Positions 43,085 through 52,456 are shown, numbered from the stretch's first letter. The stretch: DNA of 64,000 bases from Desulfurococcaceae archaeon (GCA_023269825.1 JAGDWI010000002.1:1-64000), one strand, 5' to 3'. Numbers and translations: made by a program. Notes: generated by a model from the sequence alone, not told the origin.

Positions 43085-44986
43085 GTGTCGGGAATGTATA
43101 AGTATGCTATCTTAAAATACAGTAAGATATATGGTGTAATAGTTGTAAATATCGTGATGCTCTACTTGTTCAACAAAATACTCCAAGTAGAAGTAACGCC
43201 TTCAGGTGACATACTTGGTGTTCTTAATATGATTTTGAGGAGCATGATCACTAATTCGATACTATATGTGATCCTTGTAATTGTACATGTATTATTAGTA
43301 TTCACGTTAACCATCGACATCTTCTCATCTTATTTAAATAGAGTAGTGTTTGCACTATACTTTATGCTTGTTTACAGGGTAGGTAGCTATGTTCTCGTAA
43401 TGGAGTTTACGAGTCTGCTGGTATCTTTTGTTATCGTGAGAACTCTGAGAGCTTTTCAAAACACTGTAACACCCATACTCGCTTACTTAGCTGAAATAAA
43501 GTGGAGTAATGAGAAAAGAGCTCTGAATGATATTAATTTACCTTCAATGCTTGCTTCGCATAGTTTAGCATCCTCGCTGCTACTATTAATTCTCTTTGGC
43601 ATCTTCAATTTAAGAGTAGTGAGCAACACGCAATTAGTTGTAACGATTAATATATTTGTTTCCTTGTTATTACTCATAGTGGGCATAATAACGAGTAAGC
43701 GTCTTGAAAACCCGGAGCAAGAGTTAATTGGATTCACGAGTGGCATGGGTTTAATTGGATTAGTTCCATTTCTTGCTTCACTATCTCTTTCAAGTGAACA
43801 CACTGCTCGTATTCTAAATAAAATACTGTATTCTTACCCCCCAGGTCTTTATTTGGGGGAAGTAAGAGCTACATTAACTTATGGTGCCCCTAGAAACATC
43901 TATGAAAAACCCGCGAATAAGGATACTCTGTTACGAGACCGCGAAGTGACATGGTATTGGCGGAGAACTAAGCACTCTCTCTACGTCAAGCTGGAGGAGC
44001 TGAATACTCCACATATTGTAATAGTGGGAGCATCTGGGTCCGGTAAAACACGCTTAGCTAAACACATAGCAGTGAATTCAAGTAAGCAATATGGGTATAA
44101 CTTGTTAATAATTGATCCTCATGGAGAATACAAAGACATAGCAGGCATAATCAAGTGCAGAGTCATGGATGCATCTAAATACGCTCTCAACCCCCTAATC
44201 CTCGGAAACACTTCCCCGAGAGAAAGAGCACTTCAACTATCTCACGTTATTTCAACCCTGTTTAAACTAGGGTATCTTCAGAGGCAAATGCTGGAAGAGA
44301 TAATTTTGAGAACTTACGAGTCGAAGGGTATAATTCAATCTGATCCATCTACATGGGTGAAGGAACCTCCCACAATCGAGGATTTAGTGAAAACCTGCAT
44401 GGAGCTGGGGGCTACTTCCCCCGAGTATCAACGTGTTTTACCATATCTTAATATATTGAGAGAAAACATGGGTTCCGGGTCTTGGCTAAGTATTGATGAA
44501 TTATTCTCTGAGAACGTGATCATCGATACTAGTAGTCTCTCCAGCGATTTCGCACGAGCATTATTCCTAGATACTTTAATGTACATGTTGATTAGTAAAA
44601 TGTACAACATGAGGAGCACTAAGAAAATTCAAGTAGTATTTGAAGAAGCCAGAGGATTAATGCCGAGACAACTATCCAGGGAACTGTTATCGAGACTGTT
44701 CACTGAGAGCAGGAAATTCGGTTTCTCCATAATAGTTATATCGCAAGAAATACACGGAATACCCAGAGTATTGATCAATAACGCGGGGTTAAGAATATTC
44801 TTCATCATGAATGAACCGAGAAGCGTTGAAGAAGCATCGAAAATCATAGCTGGAGCCGACGTAAAGGAGAAAATACAAGTTGTATCCGAGACTCTTAGAA
44901 CACTTGATCCCCACGTATTCATACTGCATGCAACAGGTGTAGAAACAGCGTTCATAGTTAAATCTCCCGTGGAGCCACTAAAGTAG
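43085..44986 (+). CDS. Membrane-bound HerA-type ATPase
   Basis: 633 residues. The first 245 residues form about six transmembrane helices (for example SILYVILVIVHVLLVFTLTI and INIFVSLLLLIVGIITS), followed by a HerA/VirB4/VirD4-type ATPase: Walker A GASGSGKT (315-322), LLIIDPHGEYKDIAG, Walker B VVFEEARG and SIIVISQEIHGIPRVLINNA. HerA itself is soluble and works with NurA, but no NurA gene is near. A membrane domain suggests a DNA translocase at the membrane, like the coupling protein VirD4 or a CedB variant; the Ced-like cluster lies 5 kb away. Confidence 0.72.
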   Translation: MSGMYKYAILKYSKIYGVIVVNIVMLYLFNKILQVEVTPSGDILGVLNMILRSMITNSILYVILVIVHVLLVFTLTIDIFSSYLNRVVFALYFMLVYRVGSYVLVMEFTSLLVSFVIVRTLRAFQNTVTPILAYLAEIKWSNEKRALNDINLPSMLASHSLASSLLLLILFGIFNLRVVSNTQLVVTINIFVSLLLLIVGIITSKRLENPEQELIGFTSGMGLIGLVPFLASLSLSSEHTARILNKILYSYPPGLYLGEVRATLTYGAPRNIYEKPANKDTLLRDREVTWYWRRTKHSLYVKLEELNTPHIVIVGASGSGKTRLAKHIAVNSSKQYGYNLLIIDPHGEYKDIAGIIKCRVMDASKYALNPLILGNTSPRERALQLSHVISTLFKLGYLQRQMLEEIILRTYESKGIIQSDPSTWVKEPPTIEDLVKTCMELGATSPEYQRVLPYLNILRENMGSGSWLSIDELFSENVIIDTSSLSSDFARALFLDTLMYMLISKMYNMRSTKKIQVVFEEARGLMPRQLSRELLSRLFTESRKFGFSIIVISQEIHGIPRVLINNAGLRIFFIMNEPRSVEEASKIIAGADVKEKIQVVSETLRTLDPHVFILHATGVETAFIVKSPVEPLK

Positions 44987-45106
44987 AGTGAACGTGTTCA
45001 GTAAGTTAACTACTAAACATTTACTCTCCTTGATACTTACAAGCAGACTACCTTGAACCCTGATATATAAATCCCGTATAAATCAGTGTTCATAGGTGGT
45101 GTGTTT

Positions 45107-45433
45107 TTGGTTAACGAGGAAGAAACCGCAGAGGAAACTATTGAAGAGAAACCCGAAGAAGAAGAGGAAGCTGAGGAAGAAAAAGGAGAAGTAGTATTGG
45201 ATCAATTGAAATTACTGCTAGATGTAACGAAAATATGGCGCAGAATACTCAGAGATGAAACTTCCATTGAGGAACTAAAATCAATTGCAGCGGTGCAACC
45301 AGCTAAGAAAACAGCGAAATTAAAAATTAAGAAGAAACCCGGAAAGAAAACGAAGAGGAAAACCTCGGAGACCAAGAAAGCTTCTAAGTATAAGTCGCGC
45401 AAGAAGTCAAGTAAGAGCGGGAAAGCTGAGTAG
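45107..45433 (+). CDS. rpo13: RNA polymerase subunit Rpo13-like protein
   Basis: About 108 residues. An acidic N-terminal tail (EEETAEETIEEKPEEEEEAE), a central helix-turn-helix (LDQLKLLLDVTKIWRRILRD ETSIEELKSIAAV) and a very basic tail (KKKPGKKTKRKTSE...). This order and the pattern LLxxTxIWxxxLxxxxxxEE match Rpo13, the crenarchaeal RNA polymerase subunit that sits in the DNA-binding channel and contacts DNA through its basic tail. Sulfolobus Rpo13 is about 104 residues. TTG 45107 follows GGTGGTG. Confidence 0.7.
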   Translation: MVNEEETAEETIEEKPEEEEEAEEEKGEVVLDQLKLLLDVTKIWRRILRDETSIEELKSIAAVQPAKKTAKLKIKKKPGKKTKRKTSETKKASKYKSRKKSSKSGKAE

Positions 45434-45446
45434 AAATCAGTGTATT

Positions 45447-45836
45447 TTAATTTGTTTGAACGTATTCTACTTCACTGAAGCCAATTTCTCTTAGCGATGA
45501 TTCAATTAAATCCTTCGAAACTCTTCTATCTAGTATTATTTCGACTATTTTCTCGTTGTTCTCTATTGATAATTTCACTTTATGAACTACGACTTTTCCG
45601 CGAACAGCGTCATAGGAGTCTTTCGGAATAATTAAGTAACCACCGAATTTTCTATGCGCTATACCATAGTATTTATCGAAATTAGAGATCACTCTCTTAG
45701 CTTCCTCGAGATCTTTCGTGGCCCCATGTCTCCGAATAATTGACTCAATGAAGCTCAGCGCTAGCTCCCGTTTTAATATGATGTGAGGATATTTCGCTAT
45801 GTCGATGTATACTTCTATTTTCAACTCAAGCACCAC
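45447..45836 (-). CDS. Conserved-looking hypothetical protein
   Basis: 129 residues, alpha/beta (LELKIEVYIDIAKYPHIILK; FGGYLIIPKDSYDAVRGKVV; NNEKIVEIILDRRVSKDLIE). No motif recognised. It converges on the Rpo13-like gene and is divergent from PCNA with a 44-bp gap, so the two may share a promoter region. Confidence 0.6.
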   Translation of the reverse strand: MVLELKIEVYIDIAKYPHIILKRELALSFIESIIRRHGATKDLEEAKRVISNFDKYYGIAHRKFGGYLIIPKDSYDAVRGKVVVHKVKLSIENNEKIVEIILDRRVSKDLIESSLREIGFSEVEYVQTN

Positions 45837-45880
45837 ATCTTTATATTTTCAAAAACTATCTAAATAATTCTGGGGAGAGC

Positions 45881-46633
45881 GTGTTTAAAGCAGTTTACCC
45901 TAATGCTACTAAGTTGAAGAAGATTATTCAAGCTCTCGCTAAATTAAGTGATGAGCTTCCATTCTACGTGACTAGTAACGGTATTGAAATCAAAGTATTG
46001 AGTCCCGATAAAACAATGTTAGCAGTAGTTACTTTATCTAGTTTAGAGTTCGAGGAGTTAAGCGTGGAGGAGGATACAACGTTTCTTGCGTCTGCAACAG
46101 AGTTGAAGAAAATTATTAGGAGAGCCACGAGAAACGATACTTTATTTATGACTATTAGTAAGGAGACAAATGAACTAGTAATGGTTTTTAGAGATAAGAA
46201 AACTGGTGTTGAAAGAGAATTCGGGGTCCCCCTTATACCTAGGCCTCCTGAGCCTGTTCCAGAACTACAACTAGATCTATCCGTAACATTCACAATGCTC
46301 TCGCAGGATTTCAAGGACATAGTGGGGGATTTAAAGCTGGTTGGAGAGGAAGCAATATTCACGTACGAAAACAGGTCAATTACTATTAAATCCGTTGAGC
46401 AACAAAAGGATTATCAATGCGTGCTTGGAGAAGGAGCACCCTTAATACTTCTAACTTCAACTACGGATAAAGCTAGAGCATCGTACAATATTGAAATGTT
46501 AGCGGTTGCAGCACGAGCAGCAACAGCCTCGAAGAATGTCACCATATCATTTGATACGGGGAAACCCATGAAGATAGAGTACGACCTTGCTGGTGGAGGA
46601 AAGTTAACATACTGGATTGTTCCGAGAGTATAA
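45881..46633 (+). CDS. pcn: DNA polymerase sliding clamp PCNA
   Basis: 250 residues, two PCNA domains: N-terminal FKAVYPNATKLKKIIQALAK, interdomain loop VPLIPRPPEPVPELQLDLSV and C-terminal strand GKLTYWIVPRV. Crenarchaea usually have three paralogues that form a heterotrimer; only one is here. GTG start after GGGGAG. Confidence 0.95.
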   Translation: MFKAVYPNATKLKKIIQALAKLSDELPFYVTSNGIEIKVLSPDKTMLAVVTLSSLEFEELSVEEDTTFLASATELKKIIRRATRNDTLFMTISKETNELVMVFRDKKTGVEREFGVPLIPRPPEPVPELQLDLSVTFTMLSQDFKDIVGDLKLVGEEAIFTYENRSITIKSVEQQKDYQCVLGEGAPLILLTSTTDKARASYNIEMLAVAARAATASKNVTISFDTGKPMKIEYDLAGGGKLTYWIVPRV

Positions 46634-46693
46634 TATACTCCACTTGCGAGGATTCACCCACAGGTTTAAACAAGCAGTAATGAACCCTGTTAC

Positions 46694-46942
46694 TCAGCTA
46701 CCTTTTAAAAGCGAAGTTAACTCCTTGATTAACTTCTCTTTATCCTCAGAGCTCAGCGATCTACGTGGAGTTGGTTGTAATCGATATTCCTCGATTTTCC
46801 ACGCTGGAGTCGTGCACTTATTCATCCAATATGGGCAAGCTATGCAACAGTGAACATCAATGGAGATCTCGGGCATGAGACTACATTTTTTGACTGGTCT
46901 ATGCTGTCCACATAGATCGCATCTCTCCCAATAAATCGTCAT
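46694..46942 (-). CDS. Small Cys-rich protein
   Basis: 82 residues. Cys pattern: CDLCGQHRPVKKC, then CCIACPYWMNKC, suited to a zinc or Fe-S site, followed by a polar helix (SSEDKEKLIKELTSLL). ATG 46942 is chosen for the GGGAGATC before it; the upstream hydrophobic codons are AT-rich leader. Family not recognised. It may form or sense metal; nothing in the context decides. Confidence 0.55.
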   Translation of the reverse strand: MTIYWERCDLCGQHRPVKKCSLMPEISIDVHCCIACPYWMNKCTTPAWKIEEYRLQPTPRRSLSSEDKEKLIKELTSLLKGS

Positions 46943-47067
46943 AAGTTGATCTCCCTTAATCAATGATTCCACTACATTTACTTTATAGCTCAGGATACTT
47001 ATTAAGACTCTATACTTATCAATAATTATAAATCTCTTTTGTATATACATGTATAATGGTGTAAATA

Positions 47068-47646
47068 TTGCTTTACGAGATCATATTTCTAGGTAGAGGA
47101 GGTCAAGGAGGGGTAACAGCTTCTAATATATTGGTTCAAGCAGCTATCTATGAAAACAAGTATGGTCAAGGTTTCCCATTTTTCGGAGCTGAGCGAAGAG
47201 GTGCACCTGTAGCTGCATATGCTAGAATTAGTGATAAACCAATATTGAGACATGGAATGTTTAACGAAGCAGACATCCTCGTAATACTAGATGATAGTCT
47301 AATTAAACTAGGTATCGTTAAGAAATACACGGTGAGAGATAACGGGACACTCATCATTAACACCCCGGAGAAAACCATACCTAGAGACCAGGTATCAACA
47401 AGAGGAAAAATAAACGTATACGCTGTAAATGCCACCATGATAGCCCGTGAACTAGGTTTAATCGTTGCTGGGTGGCCTCTAGTTAACACACCAATGCTTG
47501 GCGCTCTATCAGCAGCTACGAGACTTGTTTCCCTTGAAAACATTGAGAAAGCAACACTATACTACTTTGGAAGCAAATTAGGTGCGAAAAACGTGGAAGC
47601 AATTAAACGTGCATATATGGAAACAATGTACTTGAGCGAGGTGTAG
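47068..47646 (+). CDS. porG: 2-oxoacid:ferredoxin oxidoreductase, gamma subunit
   Basis: 192 residues: EIIFLGRGGQGGVTASNILV and GQGFPFFGAERRGAPVAAYA are hallmarks of the gamma domain. Binds CoA-side and holds the complex together. TTG start. First of four genes gamma-delta-alpha-beta for oxidative decarboxylation of pyruvate or another 2-oxoacid to acyl-CoA, reducing ferredoxin. Substrate choice (pyruvate, isovalerate or other) cannot be read here. Confidence 0.9.
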   Translation: MLYEIIFLGRGGQGGVTASNILVQAAIYENKYGQGFPFFGAERRGAPVAAYARISDKPILRHGMFNEADILVILDDSLIKLGIVKKYTVRDNGTLIINTPEKTIPRDQVSTRGKINVYAVNATMIARELGLIVAGWPLVNTPMLGALSAATRLVSLENIEKATLYYFGSKLGAKNVEAIKRAYMETMYLSEV

Positions 47647-47650
47647 TTAA

Positions 47651-47935
47651 ATGGTGAAAGTTGTTAAACCACCTCGGAACGATAAATTACCTTTAACGAG
47701 ACCAGTGATCGGTGTAGCGGGGAAAACGGGTTTATGGAGAAACATGAAACCCTTGGTTAACAATGTGAAATGTACTAGGTGCTATCAATGCGAGATATAT
47801 TGCCCCGTTAACGCTATTAACGTGGAACCTGAGACTGGTGCAATGATAAACTACGATTACTGCAAAGGATGCGGATTATGCATGGATGTATGCCCATCGG
47901 GTGCGATAACGATGATTCCAGAAACAGGTGAATAA
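47651..47935 (+). CDS. porD: 2-oxoacid:ferredoxin oxidoreductase, delta (ferredoxin) subunit
   Basis: 94 residues with two 4Fe-4S motifs, CTRCYQCEIYCPVNAI and CKGCGLCMDVCPSGAI. Passes electrons from the ThDP site to ferredoxin. 4 bp after the gamma gene. Confidence 0.93.
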   Translation: MVKVVKPPRNDKLPLTRPVIGVAGKTGLWRNMKPLVNNVKCTRCYQCEIYCPVNAINVEPETGAMINYDYCKGCGLCMDVCPSGAITMIPETGE

Positions 47936-47936
47936 T

Positions 47937-49121
47937 ATGGGGTTGAGAGTTGCTTTAACAGGGAACCATGCTGTAGCGTATGCCGTAAAACTAGCTGATC
48001 CAGACGTTATAGCTGCTTATCCTATAACTCCGCAGACTTCCATAGTGGAAAAACTAGCTGAATTGATAGATAAAGGTGAATTAAGAGCGAGAATGATAAG
48101 AGTTGAATCAGAGCATTCTGCTTTAGCCGCCTGCTTTGGCGCAGCTGTAGCTGGTGCTAGAACTTTTACAGCTACTAGTAGTCAAGGTTTACTTTACATG
48201 CATGAATTTGTTCACTGGGTTTCAAGAGCGAGAATTCCAGTAGTTATGGCCATAGTTTCTAGGACTATTAATACTCCGTGGAATATATGGCCTGATCACA
48301 GCGATTTCGTCGACCAAAGGGATGCAGGGTGGGTAATGTCCTATGCTATGGATAGCCAGGAAGCATTTGATCTAACGCTTCAAGCATTTAAAGTAAGCGA
48401 GGATCCAAGCGTTTACTTACCAGTTATGGTTGGTTTAGAGGGATTCATCATAGGGCACACGGCTATGCCAGTTGAAATACCTGATGAGAATATTGTTAAG
48501 GAATGGTTGGGAGAGAGGAGGCAACCATACGTCATAGACGGCTCAGAACCCCTTGGTCTAGGGGGATTAACATTCCCCGAGGACACGGAAGATATGTTCT
48601 ACCATATCCAAGAAGCAATGAATAACGCGAAGAACGTTATTAAAAAAGTCGACGAAGAGTACGGTAAACTCTTCGGTAGAAAATACGGTGGCCTAGTTTC
48701 ATGTTATAACTGCATTGACGCTAAGTATATCGCTATATCTATGGGCGCATGGTCTGGTGATCTAGTAGAAGCTGTTGACAAGCTCAGAGAGGAAGGGTAC
48801 CCTGTAGGAGCTCTAAGAATACGGTACTATAGGCCCTTCCCAGCTGAGGATATATGGGAAATAGTGCGGAACGCTAAAGGCATCGTGGTGTTTGATAGAG
48901 CTATAAGTTTCGGTGCATGGGGGCAAATATACACTGACTTGGTTGCCGGGTTTTCACTGTATACTAATAAACTACCTCAAATGGCTAATATAGTGGCTGG
49001 TATAGCTGGAGTAAACGTTATTTCAGAAGACTTCTATGGTATATTGAAATCTTTCATTGATAAATCAGAGTCCGGTACTCTCGAGAGAAATTATTTCGCG
49101 TGGATTAAAGTTAGGAGGTGA
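47937..49121 (+). CDS. porA: 2-oxoacid:ferredoxin oxidoreductase, alpha subunit
   Basis: About 394 residues. YPITPQTSIVEKLAELIDKG and RVESEHSALAACFGAAVAGA RTFTATSSQGL are the conserved alpha-subunit motifs. ATG 47937 has GGTGAATA upstream and follows the delta gene directly. Confidence 0.92.
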   Translation: MGLRVALTGNHAVAYAVKLADPDVIAAYPITPQTSIVEKLAELIDKGELRARMIRVESEHSALAACFGAAVAGARTFTATSSQGLLYMHEFVHWVSRARIPVVMAIVSRTINTPWNIWPDHSDFVDQRDAGWVMSYAMDSQEAFDLTLQAFKVSEDPSVYLPVMVGLEGFIIGHTAMPVEIPDENIVKEWLGERRQPYVIDGSEPLGLGGLTFPEDTEDMFYHIQEAMNNAKNVIKKVDEEYGKLFGRKYGGLVSCYNCIDAKYIAISMGAWSGDLVEAVDKLREEGYPVGALRIRYYRPFPAEDIWEIVRNAKGIVVFDRAISFGAWGQIYTDLVAGFSLYTNKLPQMANIVAGIAGVNVISEDFYGILKSFIDKSESGTLERNYFAWIKVRR

Positions 49122-49126
49122 ACTAT

Positions 49127-50035
49127 GTGAGTAAGATAGAAACTAGGAAGCTTCCATTACCGCATGACGCAAGAGATAAACTATTACCGGGAGATGCTGC
49201 TTGTCCAGGGTGCCCAATACCTATTGCTCTGAAAGTCGTATCGGCGGTATTTGGTGAGAAAGCAATACTAGTTATACCTGCCTGTTGTACATCCGTGATC
49301 CTGGGTACATATCCCGGGCAAGCAATAAAAACGAGTGTAATACATGTTCCATTCGCCTCGGCGGCAGCTGTTGCCTCAGGTGTATCACAAGCCCTGAGAA
49401 CCCGAGGCATTAAAGACGTACACGTAATTGCTTGGGCTGGTGACGGGGGGACAGCGGATATAGGTGTGGCATCGGTGAGTGGTGCAGCTGAGAGAAACGA
49501 GGACATAATCTACATAATGTATGATAATGAAGCATATATGAATACAGGTATTCAGAGAAGTTCTTCAACTCCGAGAGGTGCGTGGACTACTACGACACCT
49601 ACTGGTAAAATAGAGAATAAGAAAGATATGGCACGCATTCTCATAGCTCACGGTGTTCCATATGTTGCAACAGCTAGTGTAGGGTATCCTCACGACTTAT
49701 ACGGTAAGCTGCAGAGAGCGAGAAGCATGAGTGGGTTTAGATTTATCCATATACATGCTCCTTGTCCACCGGGTTGGAGATTTGACCCTCAATACACGGT
49801 TAGAGTCGCGAAATTAGCTGTTGAGACAGGGTTATGGGTTCTATATGAGTATTATGATGGGAAACTAACAGTGTCCGGTCCAAGTAGACCCTACATGGAT
49901 CCAGCTAAACGTAAACCCATCGAGGAGTACTTAAAGATTCAAGGAAGATTTAGAGTCATCACAGATGAGTTAATAAATGAGATCAAAAAGTATGTTAACG
50001 AAAACTGGTATTGGATTACTAAAATGTCTCGATGA
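49127..50035 (+). CDS. porB: 2-oxoacid:ferredoxin oxidoreductase, beta (ThDP) subunit
   Basis: About 302 residues. ACPGCPIPIALKVV with the Fe-S Cys pair, the ThDP/Mg motif WAGDGGTADIGVAS...YDNEAYMNTG and the QRSSSTPRGAWTTTTP loop. GTG 49127 has GGAGGTG at the right distance; a GTG at 49118 overlaps the alpha stop. Completes the por operon. Confidence 0.92.
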   Translation: MSKIETRKLPLPHDARDKLLPGDAACPGCPIPIALKVVSAVFGEKAILVIPACCTSVILGTYPGQAIKTSVIHVPFASAAAVASGVSQALRTRGIKDVHVIAWAGDGGTADIGVASVSGAAERNEDIIYIMYDNEAYMNTGIQRSSSTPRGAWTTTTPTGKIENKKDMARILIAHGVPYVATASVGYPHDLYGKLQRARSMSGFRFIHIHAPCPPGWRFDPQYTVRVAKLAVETGLWVLYEYYDGKLTVSGPSRPYMDPAKRKPIEEYLKIQGRFRVITDELINEIKKYVNENWYWITKMSR

Positions 50036-50042
50036 TGCAACA

Positions 50043-50546
50043 ATGCGGATTATGGGGAAGCTGAATTTACTGCTGGATTTTGCATGCGACTTAGGCTATA
50101 CATCTAGATTAGTTAAATTTTTCAAGGATAAAGGCATTACTATTAGACAATTATCCTATGACCTAGCTAGGTTACGTTTAACCTATGTCTTGGGCGTAGA
50201 GAAAACAGATGCTTTATTAAATAACGTAAGCGAGATACTTGCATTAGTAGATAACACCAGGGATCTCTGGAAAACGTGTTGTATTGAAGTATGGGTAGAG
50301 GAGAACTCTTCTATGAGAATCAAAGAAACAGCTTTGAGAAAAGTTAATGAGCTATGTGTTTACATAAGACATGGCCGAAGAAACCGCTTAATACGTAAAA
50401 TAGCGTGGATTGATCAATGCCATGAAACAGCAGGGATAACTATACCCGAAAGTGTAACAAGAAAGTGTATTGATAATAGCTCCAGCGTGGACACTATTAA
50501 ATCGCGAATCATTGAATTCACTATGAAAATGCAAGGGAAACAGTGA
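50043..50546 (+). CDS. Hypothetical protein
   Basis: About 167 residues from ATG 50043, 7 bp after porB. Mostly helical, with Cys residues (KTCCIEVWVEE; DQCHETAG; TRKCIDNS) and a basic helix RRNRLIRKIAW. No family recognised. It could be co-transcribed with por but its composition does not point to metabolism. Confidence 0.5.
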   Translation: MRIMGKLNLLLDFACDLGYTSRLVKFFKDKGITIRQLSYDLARLRLTYVLGVEKTDALLNNVSEILALVDNTRDLWKTCCIEVWVEENSSMRIKETALRKVNELCVYIRHGRRNRLIRKIAWIDQCHETAGITIPESVTRKCIDNSSSVDTIKSRIIEFTMKMQGKQ

Positions 50547-50605
50547 ACAAAGAGATAAACCGTAGTAACAATTTATTACTCCTCTTATAAGTTATAGTTT
50601 TTAGA

Positions 50606-50680
50606 GGGCCCGTCGTCTAGCCTGGTTAGGATGCGGGGTTCGGGTCCCCGTGACCCGGGGTTCAAATCCCCGCGGGCCCA
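50606..50680 (+). tRNA. tRNA-Pro(CGG)
   Basis: Acceptor GGGCCCG/CGGGCCC with discriminator A, anticodon stem CGGGG/CCCCG around TTCGGGT (anticodon CGG), T arm CCGGGGTTCAAATCCCCG. No intron and no encoded CCA. TTATAA about 20 bp upstream is a likely TATA box. Confidence 0.95.
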
Positions 50681-50711
50681 CTACGTTTATAATGCGTAAT
50701 TAGGTGTTTTA

Positions 50712-51098
50712 TTGTCCGTTAATTCAACTAGAAGAGAACTAGAGAAGCTGCTCGCAACCGGTAAGTACGAAATCCCTTCAAGTGTCTACGAGCTGAGATA
50801 TGTAAAAATCAACGTTACAATTGATAAACATAGTTATGAAATATGGGTTTACATGGGGGAAGAGAGAGACTACTTGTTATTGCCTGGTGTGTTTTGTAGT
50901 TGCAAGGACTTCATTCTTCGCACTATTTTAAATAAAGCATCTAGTTATTGCAAGCACCAACTAGGTGTCTACGTTGCACTCAGTAGGAAGAAATACATTG
51001 AGTTAAACGTCTACCCGGAGGAGCTCTACGGCATTATACAGGATATCCTCGAGAGAGGTTTCTCGATTCATTTAAGGAGAAAACTAACTAAGCCGTAA
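50712..51098 (+). CDS. SWIM zinc-finger protein
   Basis: 128 residues. The SWIM motif appears as FCSCKDFILRTILNKASSYC KHQLGVYVAL (CxC...CxH), which in archaea and eukaryotes goes with DNA-repair partners (Sws1-like) or DNA/protein binding. TTG start. It lies alone between tRNA-Pro and elf1. Confidence 0.7.
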   Translation: MSVNSTRRELEKLLATGKYEIPSSVYELRYVKINVTIDKHSYEIWVYMGEERDYLLLPGVFCSCKDFILRTILNKASSYCKHQLGVYVALSRKKYIELNVYPEELYGIIQDILERGFSIHLRRKLTKP

Positions 51099-51158
51099 GC
51101 TAGTGGACAAATTTTTAATTACTTATAGTAAGCATATAGTTAAAGAGGTGTAAGTGTT

Positions 51159-51467
51159 TTGGGGCGTAGAAGGAAGAGGAGAAAAGCTGTTGTTAAAAAA
51201 GTGGTTAAAGTACCAACAGTATTCGAGTGCCCGAGATGTGCTTCACGAACTTTGAGTATTACTTTGAAGAAGAAGGATGAGAACAGGGCATACGCTATCA
51301 TTGCATGTGGAACATGCGGTTTATTGGATGACGAAGACTTCACCGATATCCCCGCTATATATCAAGCTGTAGATGTATACGCTAAGTTCATAGATCTCTA
51401 CAATAGTGGTAGAGCTAAAATCAAGTCAATAAGTGAAAGCGGTGCAGGCATTGGGCAAAGTACATGA
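51159..51467 (+). CDS. elf1: Transcription elongation factor Elf1-like
   Basis: 102 residues. Basic N-terminus (GRRRKRRKAVVKKVVKVP) and a zinc ribbon FECPRCASRTLSITLKKKDE...IACGTCG, then AVDVYAKFIDLYN, the Elf1 layout. Elf1 travels with RNA polymerase near the DNA entry side. TTG start after GAGGTG. Its end overlaps the GGGP synthase start. Confidence 0.8.
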   Translation: MGRRRKRRKAVVKKVVKVPTVFECPRCASRTLSITLKKKDENRAYAIIACGTCGLLDDEDFTDIPAIYQAVDVYAKFIDLYNSGRAKIKSISESGAGIGQST

Positions 51468-52197
51468 TTATATAATGAGCAAGATAAATAGTGGAGAAAA
51501 ATTACACTTTACTCTGATAGATCCGGAGAAAGTAAAAGACGTTATCAAATTAGAGGAAACATCTGAAAAAATGGTTGAAGCAGGCACAGATGCATTTTTA
51601 ATTGGAGGTAGTCTAGGAATAATCCATGAGGAAGCAGACCTTGTAGCACAAGTTTTGAAAAAACGCGGTAAACCCGTTATAATATTCCCAGGAAACGTGA
51701 ATTGCTTAACTCGATACGCGGATGCAGCGTTATTCATGGTACTGATGAACTCTCTTGAATCCTATTACTTAATGCAGATTCAAGTAATAGCTGCACCGAT
51801 TGTAGCGAAATATGGTTTAGAAACCCTACCAACAGGTTACATTGTAATTGATCAGGACACAGCTGTAGCTCATATTGGAAGAACTCATCCAATACCAAGG
51901 AACAAACCCGAGATAGTTTTAGCTTACGCTATGGCTGCTCAAATGCTTGGATTAAAGTATATATACTTGGAAGCTGGGAGCGGTGCTCAACAACCAGTGC
52001 CACCGGAGTTCCCTCAAATAGTTAAAAAACACACTGATCTCGTAGTAATAGTGGGAGGAGGAATACGAAGCCCGGATGTAGCGAGAAAAATAGCAGAAGC
52101 AGGAGCAGACATTATTGTCACGGGAACCATAGTTGAGAAAGACCCAGAGTTAGCTACTAAGATAATTAAAGCTATTAAAGAAGTTAAGAGCGGTTAA
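51433..52197 (+). CDS. Geranylgeranylglyceryl phosphate synthase
   Basis: 254 residues, PcrB/GGGPS family TIM barrel: HFTLIDPEKVKD, FLIGGSLGII, YLEAGSGAQQPVPPEF and VGGGIRSPDVARKIAEAGAD. Joins geranylgeranyl diphosphate to sn-glycerol-1-phosphate, the first committed step of archaeal ether lipids. GTG start overlaps elf1 by 35 bp; a later start (TTG 51451) is possible. Confidence 0.93.
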   Translation: MKAVQALGKVHDYIMSKINSGEKLHFTLIDPEKVKDVIKLEETSEKMVEAGTDAFLIGGSLGIIHEEADLVAQVLKKRGKPVIIFPGNVNCLTRYADAALFMVLMNSLESYYLMQIQVIAAPIVAKYGLETLPTGYIVIDQDTAVAHIGRTHPIPRNKPEIVLAYAMAAQMLGLKYIYLEAGSGAQQPVPPEFPQIVKKHTDLVVIVGGGIRSPDVARKIAEAGADIIVTGTIVEKDPELATKIIKAIKEVKSG

Positions 52198-52456
52198 ACC
52201 CAGCTAGATACTTCTTTCTAAAGGCTTCATCTAGATCTACTCCAACGAGATTCGCTATGCTGAGTAGCCATGCGAATACATCAGCTATTTCTTCCTCAAT
52301 AGAGTTTTTATCCATTTTTATCAATGAATCAGCTAATTCACCAACTTCTTCAACAAACCACGTGAAAGTAGAGTATAATCCCCTCGTAGAGTCTTTTTCA
52401 AAGTAATGAGTTTTAATGTATTGTTGAGCTTCCCTAATGTCCAAGTTTTCCACCAC
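52184..52456 (-). CDS. MazG-like nucleotide pyrophosphohydrolase
   Basis: 90 residues. The EEVGELADSLI and EEEIADVFAWLLSIAN motifs give the ExxE...ExxD metal site of the MazG fold. Cleans up non-canonical nucleoside triphosphates. Converges on the GGGPS gene, overlapping its end by 14 bp. Confidence 0.82.
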   Translation of the reverse strand: MVENLDIREAQQYIKTHYFEKDSTRGLYSTFTWFVEEVGELADSLIKMDKNSIEEEIADVFAWLLSIANLVGVDLDEAFRKKYLAGFNRS

